Counted from the stretch's first letter, positions 25,337 through 34,238 are shown. The stretch: 46,353 nucleotides of DNA from Aeromonas salmonicida subsp. salmonicida (GCF_001643305.1 NZ_LSGW01000086.1:1-46353); one strand, 5' to 3'. Numbers and translations are program-made. Notes: generated from the sequence alone by a model not told the origin.

Positions 25337-26344
25337 ATGTTCCATCTAGAAGTAAGCCAACTGCACAAATCCTACGGCGAGACCAAGGTCTTCGAAGGGA
25401 TCGAATTCGGCATCCGCAAGGGGGAGTTGGTGACCCTGCTCGGCCCCTCCGGCTGCGGCAAATCCACCCTGCTGCGGGCGCTGGCCGGGCTGACGCCGGT
25501 CGATGGCGGTCAGGTACGGGTGGCCGGTGAGGACATCACCTGGCAGGCGCCCCAGAAGCGTGGCATCGGCATGGTGTTCCAGAGCTATGCCCTGTTCCCC
25601 AACATGACGGTGTGGGACAACGTGGCCTTCGGCCTCAAAATGAAGCCCCAGCCGGGACGGGAGCTGGCCGCCAGCGTGCAGGAGGCCCTCAGCCTGGTGG
25701 AGCTGGATGGCTTCGAGCGCCGCTATCCGGGCGAGCTCTCCGGCGGCCAGCGCCAGCGGGTCGCCCTCGCCCGGGCCCTGGTGGTACGGCCGCGGATCCT
25801 GCTGTTGGATGAACCCCTCTCTGCGCTGGATGCCCGCATCCGCCGCAGCCTGCGATTGCAGATCCGCGAGATCCAGCAGCGGCTCGAGCTCACCACCATC
25901 TTCGTCACCCACGATCAGGAAGAGGCGCTGACCATGTCGGATCGGGTATTCCTGATGAACAAGGGATCCATCGTCCAGAGCGGCACGCCGGAAGAGATCT
26001 ACACCCGTCCCGCCAGCGAGTTTGTGGCGAGCTTTATCGGCCACTACAACCTGCTGGCCCCCGAGCAGGCCAAGTCACTGTTCGGTCCTCGTTTTCGCGG
26101 CACCCTGGCGCTACGACCCGAGTCCATCACCCTGCTGCCAGCGGGTGCGCAGAGCCTCGATCCCTGCCTGCCCGGCGTCATTCGCCAGCAGCAGTTGCTC
26201 GGCAACATCATCCGCTATCAGGTGGAGTGCGAAGCGGGGCTCTTGACGGTGGATACCCTCAATCGCTCGGCCCGTGACCTGTTGCCGGTGGGCACGGCCG
26301 TCACCCTGGCGGTGGCCCGGGATCAGCTGTGTGAGGTAGCATAA
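25337..26344 (+). CDS. ABC transporter ATP-binding protein (PhnT/PotA/FbpC-like)
   Basis: The 335-residue ATPase of the importer has Walker A in LLGPSGCGKSTLLRAL, Q-loop VFQSYALFPNM, signature ELSGGQRQRVALARAL, Walker B ILLLDEPLSALDARIRRSL and switch His in IFVTHDQEEAL. A C-terminal TOBE-like domain (about 250-335) resembles that of PotA/FbpC/PhnT proteins and may have a regulatory role. It completes the binding-protein/two-permease/ATPase set. An 85-base gap follows before the HAD gene, with no strong terminator seen. Confidence 0.93.
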   Translation: MFHLEVSQLHKSYGETKVFEGIEFGIRKGELVTLLGPSGCGKSTLLRALAGLTPVDGGQVRVAGEDITWQAPQKRGIGMVFQSYALFPNMTVWDNVAFGLKMKPQPGRELAASVQEALSLVELDGFERRYPGELSGGQRQRVALARALVVRPRILLLDEPLSALDARIRRSLRLQIREIQQRLELTTIFVTHDQEEALTMSDRVFLMNKGSIVQSGTPEEIYTRPASEFVASFIGHYNLLAPEQAKSLFGPRFRGTLALRPESITLLPAGAQSLDPCLPGVIRQQQLLGNIIRYQVECEAGLLTVDTLNRSARDLLPVGTAVTLAVARDQLCEVA

Positions 26345-26429
26345 GCGATGGATTACTCCCCATTTATATCGGCGAGCGGCCAACATGCCGCCCGTCAATC
26401 ATCACAGTTATGGATAGCTAGGAGCAGGC

Positions 26430-27089
26430 ATGGCGCTGGCACTGTTTGATTTGGACGAGACCCTGATTGCCGGGGATTCCGCCAGCCTCTGGCTGGAGTA
26501 CATGGTGGCTCAGGAGCTGGCCCCGGCGGGCATGATCGCCGAGGAGCAGGCCATGATGTCCCTCTACCATCAGGGCAAGATGGATATGCAGGAGTACATG
26601 GCGTTCACCCTGCAACCCCTGGTGGGCAAATCACGCCAGTGGCTCGGCCAGCAGTGCCACCACTTCGCCGAGCAGGTGTTGCGGGAGCGGATCTACCCCC
26701 AAGGACTGGCACGCATCGAGTGGCATCGTCAGCGTGGCGACACGCTGGTGCTGATCTCGGCCTCTGGCGAGCATCTGGTGGCGCCCATGGCGCAGATGCT
26801 GGGGATGGATCACTGCGTCGCCATACTGCTGGATGAAGAGGAGGGTCGGCTGACCGGCCAGACCCGCGGCACACTGAGTTTTCAGGAGGGCAAGGTAGTA
26901 CGCATCAACCAGCTGTTTGCCACAGACGCAGCCCCCTGGCAGGAGAGCTTTGGGTACAGCGATTCCCACAACGATCTGCCGCTGCTGAAGGCCGTGGCCC
27001 ACCCCCATGCGGTCAATCCGGCCCCCGGCCTGCGGCAAGTCGCCGCCGAACACGACTGGCCCACCCTCGACTGGCAACTCGCCTGCTGA
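26430..27089 (+). CDS. HAD-superfamily subfamily IB phosphatase
   Basis: The 219-residue hydrolase has motif I LFDLDETLIAGDS with the nucleophile Asp7 and acid Asp9, motif II around LVLISASGEH, motif III Lys in GKVVRINQL, and motif IV GYSDSHNDLPLL. The helical cap between about 15 and 85 is of the IB type seen in phosphoserine phosphatase-like enzymes. AGGAG precedes the ATG. Its place 85 bases after the importer ATPase suggests that it removes phosphate from the hydrolysis product of the imported compound, but it might have its own promoter. The stop codon lies in a 23-base tandem duplication. Confidence 0.85.
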   Translation: MALALFDLDETLIAGDSASLWLEYMVAQELAPAGMIAEEQAMMSLYHQGKMDMQEYMAFTLQPLVGKSRQWLGQQCHHFAEQVLRERIYPQGLARIEWHRQRGDTLVLISASGEHLVAPMAQMLGMDHCVAILLDEEEGRLTGQTRGTLSFQEGKVVRINQLFATDAAPWQESFGYSDSHNDLPLLKAVAHPHAVNPAPGLRQVAAEHDWPTLDWQLAC

Positions 27090-27114
27090 ATGACTGGCAA
27101 CTGGCCTGCTGAAT
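27069..27114 (+). repeat. 23-base tandem duplication across the HAD stop codon
   Basis: Two copies of 23 bases (27069-27091 and 27092-27114) differ at one position. The first includes the last codons and the stop of the HAD gene; the second follows directly. It looks like a recent slippage duplication. Confidence 0.85.
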
Positions 27115-27117
27115 GAA

Positions 27118-27139
27118 GAAGAGGCCCTCAGGCCTCTTC
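27118..27139. terminator. Shared terminator between the HAD gene and the Cache-GGDEF gene
   Basis: Arms GAAGAGGCC (27118-27126) and GGCCTCTTC (27131-27139) with a four-base loop lie between convergent genes. The hairpin overlaps the stop codon of the minus-strand gene. T-richness is moderate on both sides. Confidence 0.6.
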
Positions 27140-28738
27140 GTTGCTCAACACGCTGTCGTTGGGCGGGATCCCCTTCTCGGCGACAGTTTCGTGCAGGCTG
27201 CCCAGATAGATGCGGTTCTTGCCATCGCGCTTGGCGTGATAGACCTCGGCGTCGGCCACCGCCAACAAGGTCTTGCCATGCGCTATCTCGCCGCTGGCCA
27301 CCAGCCCGCCACTGAAGGTGATCTTGAGGCCGGGTTCACGCCAATCCAGTGACTCCACCCCCTTGCGAAACTGCTCCAGCAACATCTGGCAGAAGTGGAT
27401 ATCCGGATTCGCCATCAGCACCACCAGCTCTTCCCCGCCGTAACGGCAGACCCAACCGTGGTCCCCCAGCAGTTGCATACCCAGCTGTGCCACCCGCTTG
27501 AGCACTACATCCCCGGTCTGGTGGCCATAGGTGTCGTTGACCAGCTTGAAGTTATCGAGATCGAGCATGGCCAGACAGAAGGGCTGGCGCTCAATCAGCA
27601 GGCGATTCAAACGCTCGTCGAAGAAACGACGGTTGTAGAGACCGGTCAGCTTGTCCAGATTGGCCTGCTGGCGGGCCTCGTGATAATCCTTGCCCGCCTC
27701 GGCCAGCTCGGCATAGACATGCTTGAGCTCCTGCATTCCCCCCTGGGGCACATCGTCGGGTTGGGTCCGGCTGGCCCGGATCATGGAGGAAATCTCATTG
27801 AGCATGCGGCGAAAATAGCGGGACCACACCAGCGCCAGCATCACATAGAGCACGCAGGCCAGCGCCACCATCAGCAATACGTTGAGAGAGACCCTGTCGA
27901 CCACCGCCTGAACACTGGCCGCGGGTTGCACGCTGATGAGCACCCAGTTCCGCTCCGGCAACTTGCTGTAAGCCACAAACAGCTGGGAATCCTTGTCCAG
28001 AAAGATGCCGTCCTCCCGATTGAAACGGGAAAGCCATTGAGGATGGTCCATGGGCTTGAGCAACCGGGCGGGATCCGGGTGTACCAGCACCTTGCCTGAC
28101 TGGTTGACGATCATCTGGTAACCATTGTCAGCCTGCCGGTTCAGCTGGGCCGAGAAAGGCGCCAGAATGGCATCGACCGCAAAGACCCCCTGCACCTTGC
28201 CACTCTGGTCAGTCAGGGCCCGTGCCAGCGCTATGACCAGATTGCCATTGATGTAGTCGTAGTAGGGCTCGGTCCAGACCATTTCGCCCACATGCTGGCT
28301 GGCCAGCTGATACCAGGGCCGAACCCTGGGATCGAACTGGGCATCTGCCTGCCATTCGGGGTAGATCAGCATCTGGCGCTCGGCCGTGCCGACATAGATG
28401 TAGATCAGGTCAGCCATGACTCCCTTGTAAAGCTGCCAGGCCTTCAGGTAGGACTCTGTGTTGTGCAGGCGGGGGCCGCTGATATCGTCCACCTTCACCT
28501 GGTCATAGATCAGCGTAAACTGTCGTTCCATCTCGTGGAGATAGGGCTCGATAAAGACGTGGCGCAGCTGGTGATTGGTGGCGAGCAGACGCTGCTGCAA
28601 CTCGTTTTGCAGGCTGCGTTCCATGTGCAGATAGTAGATGCCGCCCAGCATCAAAACGGGAATGAACAGCAGCAGTAAACCCAGCCGCATTCTGGCAACC
28701 AGAGACCAGGTTTTTTTGGAGACGACACGCTTGCCCAA
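27128..28738 (-). CDS. Membrane diguanylate cyclase with periplasmic Cache sensor domain
   Basis: The 536-residue protein starts at a TTG with AGGAG seven bases upstream. A first membrane helix (MRLGLLLLFIPVLMLGGIYY) is followed by a periplasmic double-Cache domain (about 40-275), with FDPRVRPWYQLA and WTEPYYDYINGNLVIALARA. A second helix (VSLNVLLMVALACVLYVMLA) leads to a linker and a GGDEF domain (about 365-520). The active-site loop is YGGEEL, a functional variant, and the metal site is in FCLAMLDLDNFKLVNDTYGH. It should make cyclic di-GMP in response to a small periplasmic ligand. The inhibitory RxxD site is not obvious. Confidence 0.92.
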   Translation of the reverse strand: MGKRVVSKKTWSLVARMRLGLLLLFIPVLMLGGIYYLHMERSLQNELQQRLLATNHQLRHVFIEPYLHEMERQFTLIYDQVKVDDISGPRLHNTESYLKAWQLYKGVMADLIYIYVGTAERQMLIYPEWQADAQFDPRVRPWYQLASQHVGEMVWTEPYYDYINGNLVIALARALTDQSGKVQGVFAVDAILAPFSAQLNRQADNGYQMIVNQSGKVLVHPDPARLLKPMDHPQWLSRFNREDGIFLDKDSQLFVAYSKLPERNWVLISVQPAASVQAVVDRVSLNVLLMVALACVLYVMLALVWSRYFRRMLNEISSMIRASRTQPDDVPQGGMQELKHVYAELAEAGKDYHEARQQANLDKLTGLYNRRFFDERLNRLLIERQPFCLAMLDLDNFKLVNDTYGHQTGDVVLKRVAQLGMQLLGDHGWVCRYGGEELVVLMANPDIHFCQMLLEQFRKGVESLDWREPGLKITFSGGLVASGEIAHGKTLLAVADAEVYHAKRDGKNRIYLGSLHETVAEKGIPPNDSVLSNEEA

Positions 28739-28847
28739 ACAGGACTCCTGCTACCACCAGACATGATGTAATGTCAGAATATCAGCCCGACCCGATGGCG
28801 TCCAAAAGGAAGCTCACTATGTTATTAATCAGAAGGATCTGTCACGG

Positions 28848-29288
28848 ATGCTGAACCCGGACCTGCTGATGGCGCTGCACTATTGCGCCGTGATCACCCT
28901 GACAGGGGCGATCACTTCCGAGTATTTCCTGTTCCGGCGCGGCATGTCCATCGAGCAGGTACGCAAGCTGTTGCTGGCCGACGGTCTGGCAGCACTGGCC
29001 CTGCTACTCATCTTCATCACGGGTGTCTTGCAAGTGCTCGCTCACCCGGACCAACCCGCAATACTGCTTGCCAACCCCGGCTATCGCACCAAGCTGCTGC
29101 TGTTTTTCCTGATGGCCATCAGTTTCGGCTACCCCAGCCGCCTCTTCTATCGCTGGCGCCGCTCCCTGCGTCATGGCCGGGCCCCCATGGTCTCCATCCA
29201 GCAGCAGTTCTGGGTGATCTGGATCCTGCGCGGCAATCTGTTGCTGCTCGCCCTGATCCCTCTGCTGGCCAGCCTTGCGAATAGCTGA
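28848..29288 (+). CDS. DUF2214-family inner-membrane protein
   Basis: The 146-residue protein has four hydrophobic segments (ALHYCAVITLTGAITSEYFL, DGLAALALLLIFITGVLQVL, TKLLLFFLMAISFGYPSRLF, ILRGNLLLLALIPLLASLA). His11 and the conserved GITGI-like order fit DUF2214; the function is unknown. AGAAGGA precedes the ATG by about ten bases. It is divergent from the Cache-GGDEF gene and precedes an EamA transporter by 146 bases. Confidence 0.75.
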   Translation: MLNPDLLMALHYCAVITLTGAITSEYFLFRRGMSIEQVRKLLLADGLAALALLLIFITGVLQVLAHPDQPAILLANPGYRTKLLLFFLMAISFGYPSRLFYRWRRSLRHGRAPMVSIQQQFWVIWILRGNLLLLALIPLLASLANS

Positions 29289-29434
29289 TGCGATACGGCT
29301 CCTGCGTAGTCGTTCTCTCTTCACATAAGCCAGCCCTGGCGAGCCAAACTCGCGAGCCGCTAAAGACAAATCCCCCCGCAGACGGTTATCTTGGTGGCTG
29401 GCGCCGTGAGCCACTTTCTCAGGGATGAATCCGT

Positions 29435-30334
29435 ATGCGTTCGAACATGATGTTATTGATGGCCGCCGCCATCTGGGGGCTGGGCTTCGTCGCCCAGCGC
29501 CTGGGGATGGATCACATGGGGCCTTACACCTTCAATGGCCTGCGCTTCCTGCTCGGCGCCGCCTCCCTGCTGCCACTGCTGTGGTGGCTCAAGTCTCGCC
29601 AGCCCTCGGGTCAGTCCGAAGATCGTCGCCTGCTGCTGACCGGGGGCCTGCTCGCCGGAGCCGTGCTGTTCAGTGCCGCCTCCCTGCAACAGGTGGGGCT
29701 GCTCTATACCACGGCTGCCAAAGCGGGTTTCATAACGGGTCTCTACATCATACTGGTGCCGGTGATCGGGCTGGCCCTGCGTCACAAGACAGGGACCAAT
29801 ACCTGGGTCGGCGCCCTCATCGCCATGGCGGGGCTCTATTACCTCAGCGTGACCGAGGACTTCACCATAGGCTATGGCGATCTGCTGCAAGTCGCGGGCG
29901 CCCTGTTCTGGGCCATTCACCTGCTGGTACTGGATCACTATTCGAGTCGGGTCGCGCCGATCCGGTTGGCGAGTGTGCAGTTCCTGGTCTGTGGCCTGCT
30001 CAGTCTCGCCGTCGCCTTCACCATAGAGATGCCGACTATCAGCGGTGCCGTGGCAGGGTGGCAGGCGCTGCTTTACGCCGGTCTGGTGTCGGTCGGGGTC
30101 GGCTACACATTGCAGGTGGTGGGTCAGCGCGGAGCCCATCCTGCCCACGCAGCCATCATCCTCAGTCTGGAGACGGTATTCGCCGCCATCGGCGGTGTGC
30201 TGCTGCTTGGCGAAATCCTCGATGAGCGGGCTATCGTCGGCTGCGCCCTTATGCTGGCAGGCATGCTCATCTCTCAGGTGCGCCTGCGCTGGTGGTGGAA
30301 ATCGCGCAAGGATCGCCTGCCGAAGCAGGGCTAA
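29435..30334 (+). CDS. EamA/DMT-superfamily transporter
   Basis: The 299-residue protein has ten hydrophobic helices in two EamA halves. It begins NMMLLMAAAIWGLGFVAQRL, and the second half starts near YGDLLQVAGALFWAIHLLVL. The family-typical LSLETVFAAIGGVLLLGE lies in the last third. DMT exporters usually carry amino acids or other metabolites out of the cell; the substrate is not predictable. A strong terminator follows at 30371. Confidence 0.88.
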   Translation: MRSNMMLLMAAAIWGLGFVAQRLGMDHMGPYTFNGLRFLLGAASLLPLLWWLKSRQPSGQSEDRRLLLTGGLLAGAVLFSAASLQQVGLLYTTAAKAGFITGLYIILVPVIGLALRHKTGTNTWVGALIAMAGLYYLSVTEDFTIGYGDLLQVAGALFWAIHLLVLDHYSSRVAPIRLASVQFLVCGLLSLAVAFTIEMPTISGAVAGWQALLYAGLVSVGVGYTLQVVGQRGAHPAHAAIILSLETVFAAIGGVLLLGEILDERAIVGCALMLAGMLISQVRLRWWWKSRKDRLPKQG

Positions 30335-30370
30335 CGGCGCGGCGCGAGCGGCATGGCACAGAACGAAGTC

Positions 30371-30401
30371 AAAAAGAGGAGCCATATCGGCTCCTCTTTT
30401 T
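30371..30401. terminator. Bidirectional terminator between the EamA gene and the AraC-GyrI gene
   Basis: Arms AAAAAGAGGAGCC (30371-30383) and GGCTCCTCTTTTT (30389-30401) with a five-base loop give T runs on both strands. It serves the convergent genes ending at 30334 and 30460. Confidence 0.92.
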
Positions 30402-30459
30402 GTTGCACTCGTTGTTGCACCCACAATATTGCGTTTTGCTGTACTCGGCCCCTGTCCCT

Positions 30460-31320
30460 TCAGCGTTGAACGCTGGAGCAGAAGCTGACGTCGTCACGCA
30501 AGGGGTCATTGCTCACGCTGTGGTATAGCTCGAAACAGGGCCCGTCACCGAACGCCAACCCGGCGGCGACTATATCGCCCACATGCTCCTGCCAACGCGG
30601 CCCGTACTGACTGCGGTCCGTGATGAGGTAGCGGGACTGGGCGTAGCGACCGGCGGGAATAAGCTGGATCTCGACCTCCCCTGCCCCGACCGTGCCTGCC
30701 GGCACTGTCACACCTATGTCGGTGCGGCACTGGGCCGGCGGCGTGACTTCCGGGTTGTCGTGGTAGATGAAAATCCACTCCCCCTGCGCCAGACCCCGCG
30801 CACTCGCCCACTGGTGCAGTTGACCACAGACAGGGTCATACCCTTCGCCATAGGGGCCGGTGACGCGAATATAGGCCAGGGTGCGGGCATCCATCTCGAT
30901 AGTTTTCATGGTGTTGCTCCTTGCTGATGAGTGGTCTTCAGCATAAGGGAGCAGCCGGTCACTGGCGTGTCCATCCTTGCTCAACAGGTGTCCATTCTTG
31001 CTCTTGTCCCGGCGAAACGCCCCCGGCGTACAGCCGTAGTGACGCCGAAATGCCTTGGCAAACGCCTGGGAGCTGGCCAACCCGGCGCCCAGCGCTATGG
31101 TAGTGACGCTGGCGTTCGTGTAACAGAGCTGCCAGGCAGCCCGCTGCATGCGCAGGCGCCGACACATCTCCCCCGGCGCCTCGCCCGCCACTGCGGTGAA
31201 CACCCGGTGAAAATGATAGAGGGAGAGGCAGGCCCGATCCACCAGCGCCTCGATGGAGAGATCCGGATCCTGCTCCAGCGCTCGCAGTACTGGGATGAGT
31301 CTGCGACGGTAGTCGATCAC
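30460..31320 (-). CDS. AraC-type regulator with GyrI-like effector domain
   Basis: The 286-residue protein has the AraC helix-turn-helix pair at the N-terminus (about 8-105: SIEALVDRACLSLYHFHRVF, then IALGAGLASSQAFAKAFRRH and YGCTPGAFRR). A GyrI-like small-molecule-binding domain follows (about 135-286), ending EWIFIYHDNPEVT, GRYAQSRYLI and a C-terminal FELYHSVSNDP. This Rob/SbmC-related layout often senses hydrophobic drugs. The start is GTG and overlaps the acetyltransferase stop (GTGA), so the two genes are co-translated. Confidence 0.88.
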   Translation of the reverse strand: MIDYRRRLIPVLRALEQDPDLSIEALVDRACLSLYHFHRVFTAVAGEAPGEMCRRLRMQRAAWQLCYTNASVTTIALGAGLASSQAFAKAFRRHYGCTPGAFRRDKSKNGHLLSKDGHASDRLLPYAEDHSSARSNTMKTIEMDARTLAYIRVTGPYGEGYDPVCGQLHQWASARGLAQGEWIFIYHDNPEVTPPAQCRTDIGVTVPAGTVGAGEVEIQLIPAGRYAQSRYLITDRSQYGPRWQEHVGDIVAAGLAFGDGPCFELYHSVSNDPLRDDVSFCSSVQR

Positions 31321-31802
31321 GGGCGGATCCTGGCCATGTAGAGCGTATCCACATACTCGCCCTGGCGAAACGCATAACCGCGAGCCAGCCCCTCCTGTTC
31401 GAACCCGAACTTGCGATAGAGCGCCAGCGCAGCATCGTTGTCGCTGTAGACGGTAAGCTCGATGCGCCGCAGATTGAGCCAGTTGTCGGCCATTTCCAGC
31501 ACGGCTCCCAGCAGGGCCGAACCTATGCCCTTTCCTGCCCAGTCATCTCGCACACCCATACCGATACAGGCCACATGCTTGCGCCTGGGATTGGGCTCCA
31601 TATGCAATGAGATCTGGCCCACCAGCAGACCATCCACCTCCGCTACCAGCGCCACCACACCGCTGTTTTCCAGCCGCTGCTGCCAGACCCCCAACGCTGG
31701 ATAAGGCAGTTGCAGAGTACCGGCCTGAGCATGAGGCATGGCATAGAGATCCCGCAAAGCGGGGGCATCGGTGGGTTCGGCATGACGGACGGAAATCTGC
31801 AT
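31317..31802 (-). CDS. yhhY: GNAT N-acetyltransferase, YhhY-like
   Basis: The 161-residue protein resembles E. coli YhhY throughout: ISVRHAEPTDAPALRDLYA at the start, then TLQLPYPALGVWQQRL, the acetyl-CoA loop VRDDWAGKGIGSALLG, and NWLNLRRIELTVYSDNDAAL leading to YRKFGFEQEGLARGYAFR and GEYVDTLYMARI. YhhY acetylates some amino acids, including methionine and histidine-like substrates. The ATG at 31802 has AAGGAG upstream and fits the family; the open frame extends 21 codons further back. It is the first gene of a two-gene operon with the AraC-GyrI regulator. Confidence 0.88.
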   Translation of the reverse strand: MQISVRHAEPTDAPALRDLYAMPHAQAGTLQLPYPALGVWQQRLENSGVVALVAEVDGLLVGQISLHMEPNPRRKHVACIGMGVRDDWAGKGIGSALLGAVLEMADNWLNLRRIELTVYSDNDAALALYRKFGFEQEGLARGYAFRQGEYVDTLYMARIRP

Positions 31803-31963
31803 ATAGGGCTCCTTTGGCTGACTTTCATCATGCCCCATCACCAGTGCCGGGTCATCCCCCCACAATACCCATTTGCGATACCTATCAAAGGGCTAGGAAA
31901 GGCCCATTGGCCCATGAGGAGCGGGATCCGTAGGCTGACCCCTATCAACAAGGAGAGACATTC

Positions 31964-33412
31964 ATGACTGACAATACACTGCACAGTGCCAACGGCGCCC
32001 CAGTCGTCGACAACAACAACAGCCTTACTGCCGGTCCCCGCGGCCCCGTGCTGATGCAAGATATCTGGTTGATGGAGAAACTCGCCCACTTCGACCGCGA
32101 GCGCATTCCCGAGCGGGTGGTTCACGCCAAAGGCTCGGGCGCCTACGGCACCTTTACCGTGACCCACGACATCAGCGCGTTCAGCAAGGCCGACCTGTTC
32201 AACGCCATCGGCAAGCAGACCCCGGTCTTCCTGCGCTTCTCCACCGTAGCCGGTGAGAAGGGGGCTGCCGATGCCGAGCGGGACGTACGCGGCTTCGCCC
32301 TCAAGTTCTACACAGAGCAGGGCAACTGGGATCTGGTGGGCAACAACACCCCGGTCTTTTTCATCCGCGAACCGCTGAAATTCCCCGATTTCATCCACAC
32401 CCAGAAGCGGGATCCGCGCACCAACCTGCGCAGTGCCACCGCCGCCTGGGACTTCTGGTCACGCCATCCCGAATCCCTGCATCAGGTCACCATACTGTTC
32501 AGCGATCGCGGCATTCCCAAGAGTCTGCGGGAGATGAACGGCTACGGCAGCCACACCTTCAGCTTTATCAACGACGCCAACGAACGCTTCTGGGTCAAAT
32601 TCCACTTCAAGACCGAGCAGGGTCACAGCTTCTACACAGATGAAGAGGCGGCCAATGTCGTCGGTCAGGATAGAGAGACCAGCCAGACCGATCTGTTCAA
32701 TGCCATTGAGCGGGGCGACTTCCCGCGCTGGAAGGTCTATGTGCAGGTGATGCCGGAGGCCGATGCCCAGAGCTACCGGATCCACCCGTTCGACCTCACC
32801 AAGGTGTGGCCGCACAGCGACTATCCGCTAATCCCGGTAGGCGTGCTGGAGCTCAACCAGAACCCGGACAACTACTTCGCCCACGTGGAGCAGGCTGCGT
32901 TCACCCCAGCCAACGTGGTGCCCGGCATCGGCTTCTCGCCGGATCGCATGCTGCAGGGACGGCTCTTCTCCTACGGCGACACCCAGCGCTATCGCCTCGG
33001 GGTCAACCACGGCCTGCTGCCGGTCAACGCCCCGCGCTGCCCATTCCGCCACGGTGCCCATCGTGATGGCGCCATGCGCAGCGACAGCAATGGCGGCGCC
33101 AGTCCCAACTATCAGCCGAACCGCTTTGGCACCCAGCAGCCGAGCGAGCAGCACGAACCGGCCTTGAGTCTGGAAGGGGCTGCCCTGCACTACGACTTCC
33201 GTGACTACGACAGCGATTACTACAGCCAGCCGGGCAAGCTGTTCCGCATCATGGATGAGGGGCAGCGCTCGCGCCTCGCCGCCAATATGGCACGTTCCCT
33301 CATCAACGTGGAGGATGACGCCATCGTCGTCGCCCAGCTCCGGCATCTTGAGCAGGCCGACCCCGAGTACGCCAAGCGGGTGGAGCTGGCACTGGCTGCG
33401 CTGCAACGCTAA
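31964..33412 (+). CDS. Monofunctional heme catalase (small-subunit type)
   Basis: The 482-residue enzyme splits hydrogen peroxide. The distal His lies in [14 protein letters not shown], the distal Asn in [19 protein letters not shown], and the proximal heme Tyr in [14 protein letters not shown]. The length and the C-terminal end near LALAALQR fit clade 3 (KatA/KatB-like) rather than large KatE types. NADPH-binding residues of this clade are plausible but were not checked. AAGGAG precedes the ATG. It is monocistronic and ends at a strong hairpin. No obvious OxyR site was recognised upstream. Confidence 0.95.
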   Translation: MTDNTLHSANGAPVVDNNNSLTAGPRGPVLMQDIWLMEKLAHFDRERIPERVVHAKGSGAYGTFTVTHDISAFSKADLFNAIGKQTPVFLRFSTVAGEKGAADAERDVRGFALKFYTEQGNWDLVGNNTPVFFIREPLKFPDFIHTQKRDPRTNLRSATAAWDFWSRHPESLHQVTILFSDRGIPKSLREMNGYGSHTFSFINDANERFWVKFHFKTEQGHSFYTDEEAANVVGQDRETSQTDLFNAIERGDFPRWKVYVQVMPEADAQSYRIHPFDLTKVWPHSDYPLIPVGVLELNQNPDNYFAHVEQAAFTPANVVPGIGFSPDRMLQGRLFSYGDTQRYRLGVNHGLLPVNAPRCPFRHGAHRDGAMRSDSNGGASPNYQPNRFGTQQPSEQHEPALSLEGAALHYDFRDYDSDYYSQPGKLFRIMDEGQRSRLAANMARSLINVEDDAIVVAQLRHLEQADPEYAKRVELALAALQR

Positions 33413-33429
33413 GCGACCAGGATGCAATA

Positions 33430-33461
33430 AAAGAACGGGGGCCGGCGGGCCCCCTTCTTTC
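33430..33461 (+). terminator. Terminator of the catalase gene
   Basis: Arms GGGGGCC and GGCCCCC (33437-33443 and 33448-33454), extended by AAAGAAC on one side and TTCTTTC on the other, form a strong hairpin 18 bases after the stop. Confidence 0.85.
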
Positions 33462-33529
33462 AACCCCAGTACACGGGATAAATTCTGAGCCCACGGCACG
33501 TCGAGTCTTGCAGCAGAAACGGCAATAAA

Positions 33530-33554
33530 AAAACGGAGCCCCAGGCTCCGTTTT
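33530..33554. terminator. Terminator of the small basic-peptide gene, also fitting the plus strand
   Basis: Arms AAAACGGAGCC (33530-33540) and GGCTCCGTTTT (33544-33554) with a three-base loop. On the minus strand it is followed by a long T run (from the A run at 33527-33533). It lies 11 bases after the stop of the 35-codon gene. Confidence 0.85.
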
Positions 33555-33564
33555 CAATGCTATA

Positions 33565-33672
33565 TCAATCCCGAACGGAACGCGCTTCGCGCTCTGCCCG
33601 TTCCCGTACCAACAGGCGTTTATACCACCAGTTACTGCGACGACGTTGAGTATTGGAAGAGCGACGAGCCAT
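33565..33672 (-). CDS. 35-residue basic peptide, unknown function
   Basis: The frame reads MARRSSNTQRRRSNWWYKRL and continues LVRERAEREARSVRD. It has about a dozen arginines, two adjacent tryptophans and no hydrophobic helix, so it probably binds nucleic acid or the ribosome, or is a small regulatory protein. Support comes from the ATG start, the strong minus-strand terminator just after the stop, and the absence of other genes in the 340-base gap between catalase and the DUF1496 gene. The ribosome binding site is weak. No family was recognised. Confidence 0.5.
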   Translation of the reverse strand: MARRSSNTQRRRSNWWYKRLLVRERAEREARSVRD

Positions 33673-33757
33673 TTCTTAGGTCCCAGCCAAGAGAAGGAAA
33701 GAGCCGCATTATGCGATAGAGATCACGTCCATGTCTTTAGCTGGATCAAGAAAAGCC

Positions 33758-34084
33758 TCACTGGCCCAGGCTAATTGTCTCCCTATCCGACGGTGCCCTG
33801 GTCACAGGCGTCACCTGAGGCGGCAAACGCCAGGCCAGTGGGCCATTGGTCTCCTGCTCGTTTTGCGGGCCACACTCCAGCCAGCGATTCCCCTGTTGAA
33901 TTCGGGCACCCAGCGAATATTTCTGATCCTGATACCAGCAAATCCGTTCCGGCAGAGATCCCAACGGCAACACCCACTCGGTCCCGACCTCTGCCCGCGT
34001 CACCTTGACCGGTTCGGCTGCCACGCCGCTCGTCCCCAACATGGCCAGCAACAGGCAAGTCGTCCCACCCTTGATTCGATTCAT
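33758..34084 (-). CDS. DUF1496 (YnjH-like) periplasmic protein
   Basis: The 108-residue protein has a signal peptide (MNRIKGGTTCLLLAMLGTSG, cleavage near VAA/EPVK). The DUF1496 core follows: ICWYQDQKYSLGARIQQGNR with a second cysteine in WLECGPQN, a pair likely to form a disulfide in the periplasm. The ATG at 34084 is chosen because AAGGAG lies seven bases upstream; the longer frame reaching 34213 lacks resemblance. The function is unknown. It is divergent from the repeat lipoprotein. Confidence 0.75.
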   Translation of the reverse strand: MNRIKGGTTCLLLAMLGTSGVAAEPVKVTRAEVGTEWVLPLGSLPERICWYQDQKYSLGARIQQGNRWLECGPQNEQETNGPLAWRLPPQVTPVTRAPSDRETISLGQ

Positions 34085-34238
34085 GACATCACTCCTTGCA
34101 CGATACCAGTATCGGGCGACCATAACAGGCGCAAACTTGATTAATAAGCCCAGCGCTGGCTGGCATTCCCGACCCAGTATGATAGCCTGCCAGCGCCTGC
34201 CCGTGCCCGTCAAAACCGGCGCAGGAAAAACCCGGTAG

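Noticed and set aside
21773..26344. Calling the importer phnS-phnT-phnU-phnV for aminoethylphosphonate
   Set aside because: The regulator and ATPase are similar in type, but the degradative genes are absent and the substrate cannot be read from the sequence, so no symbols were assigned to the transporter genes.
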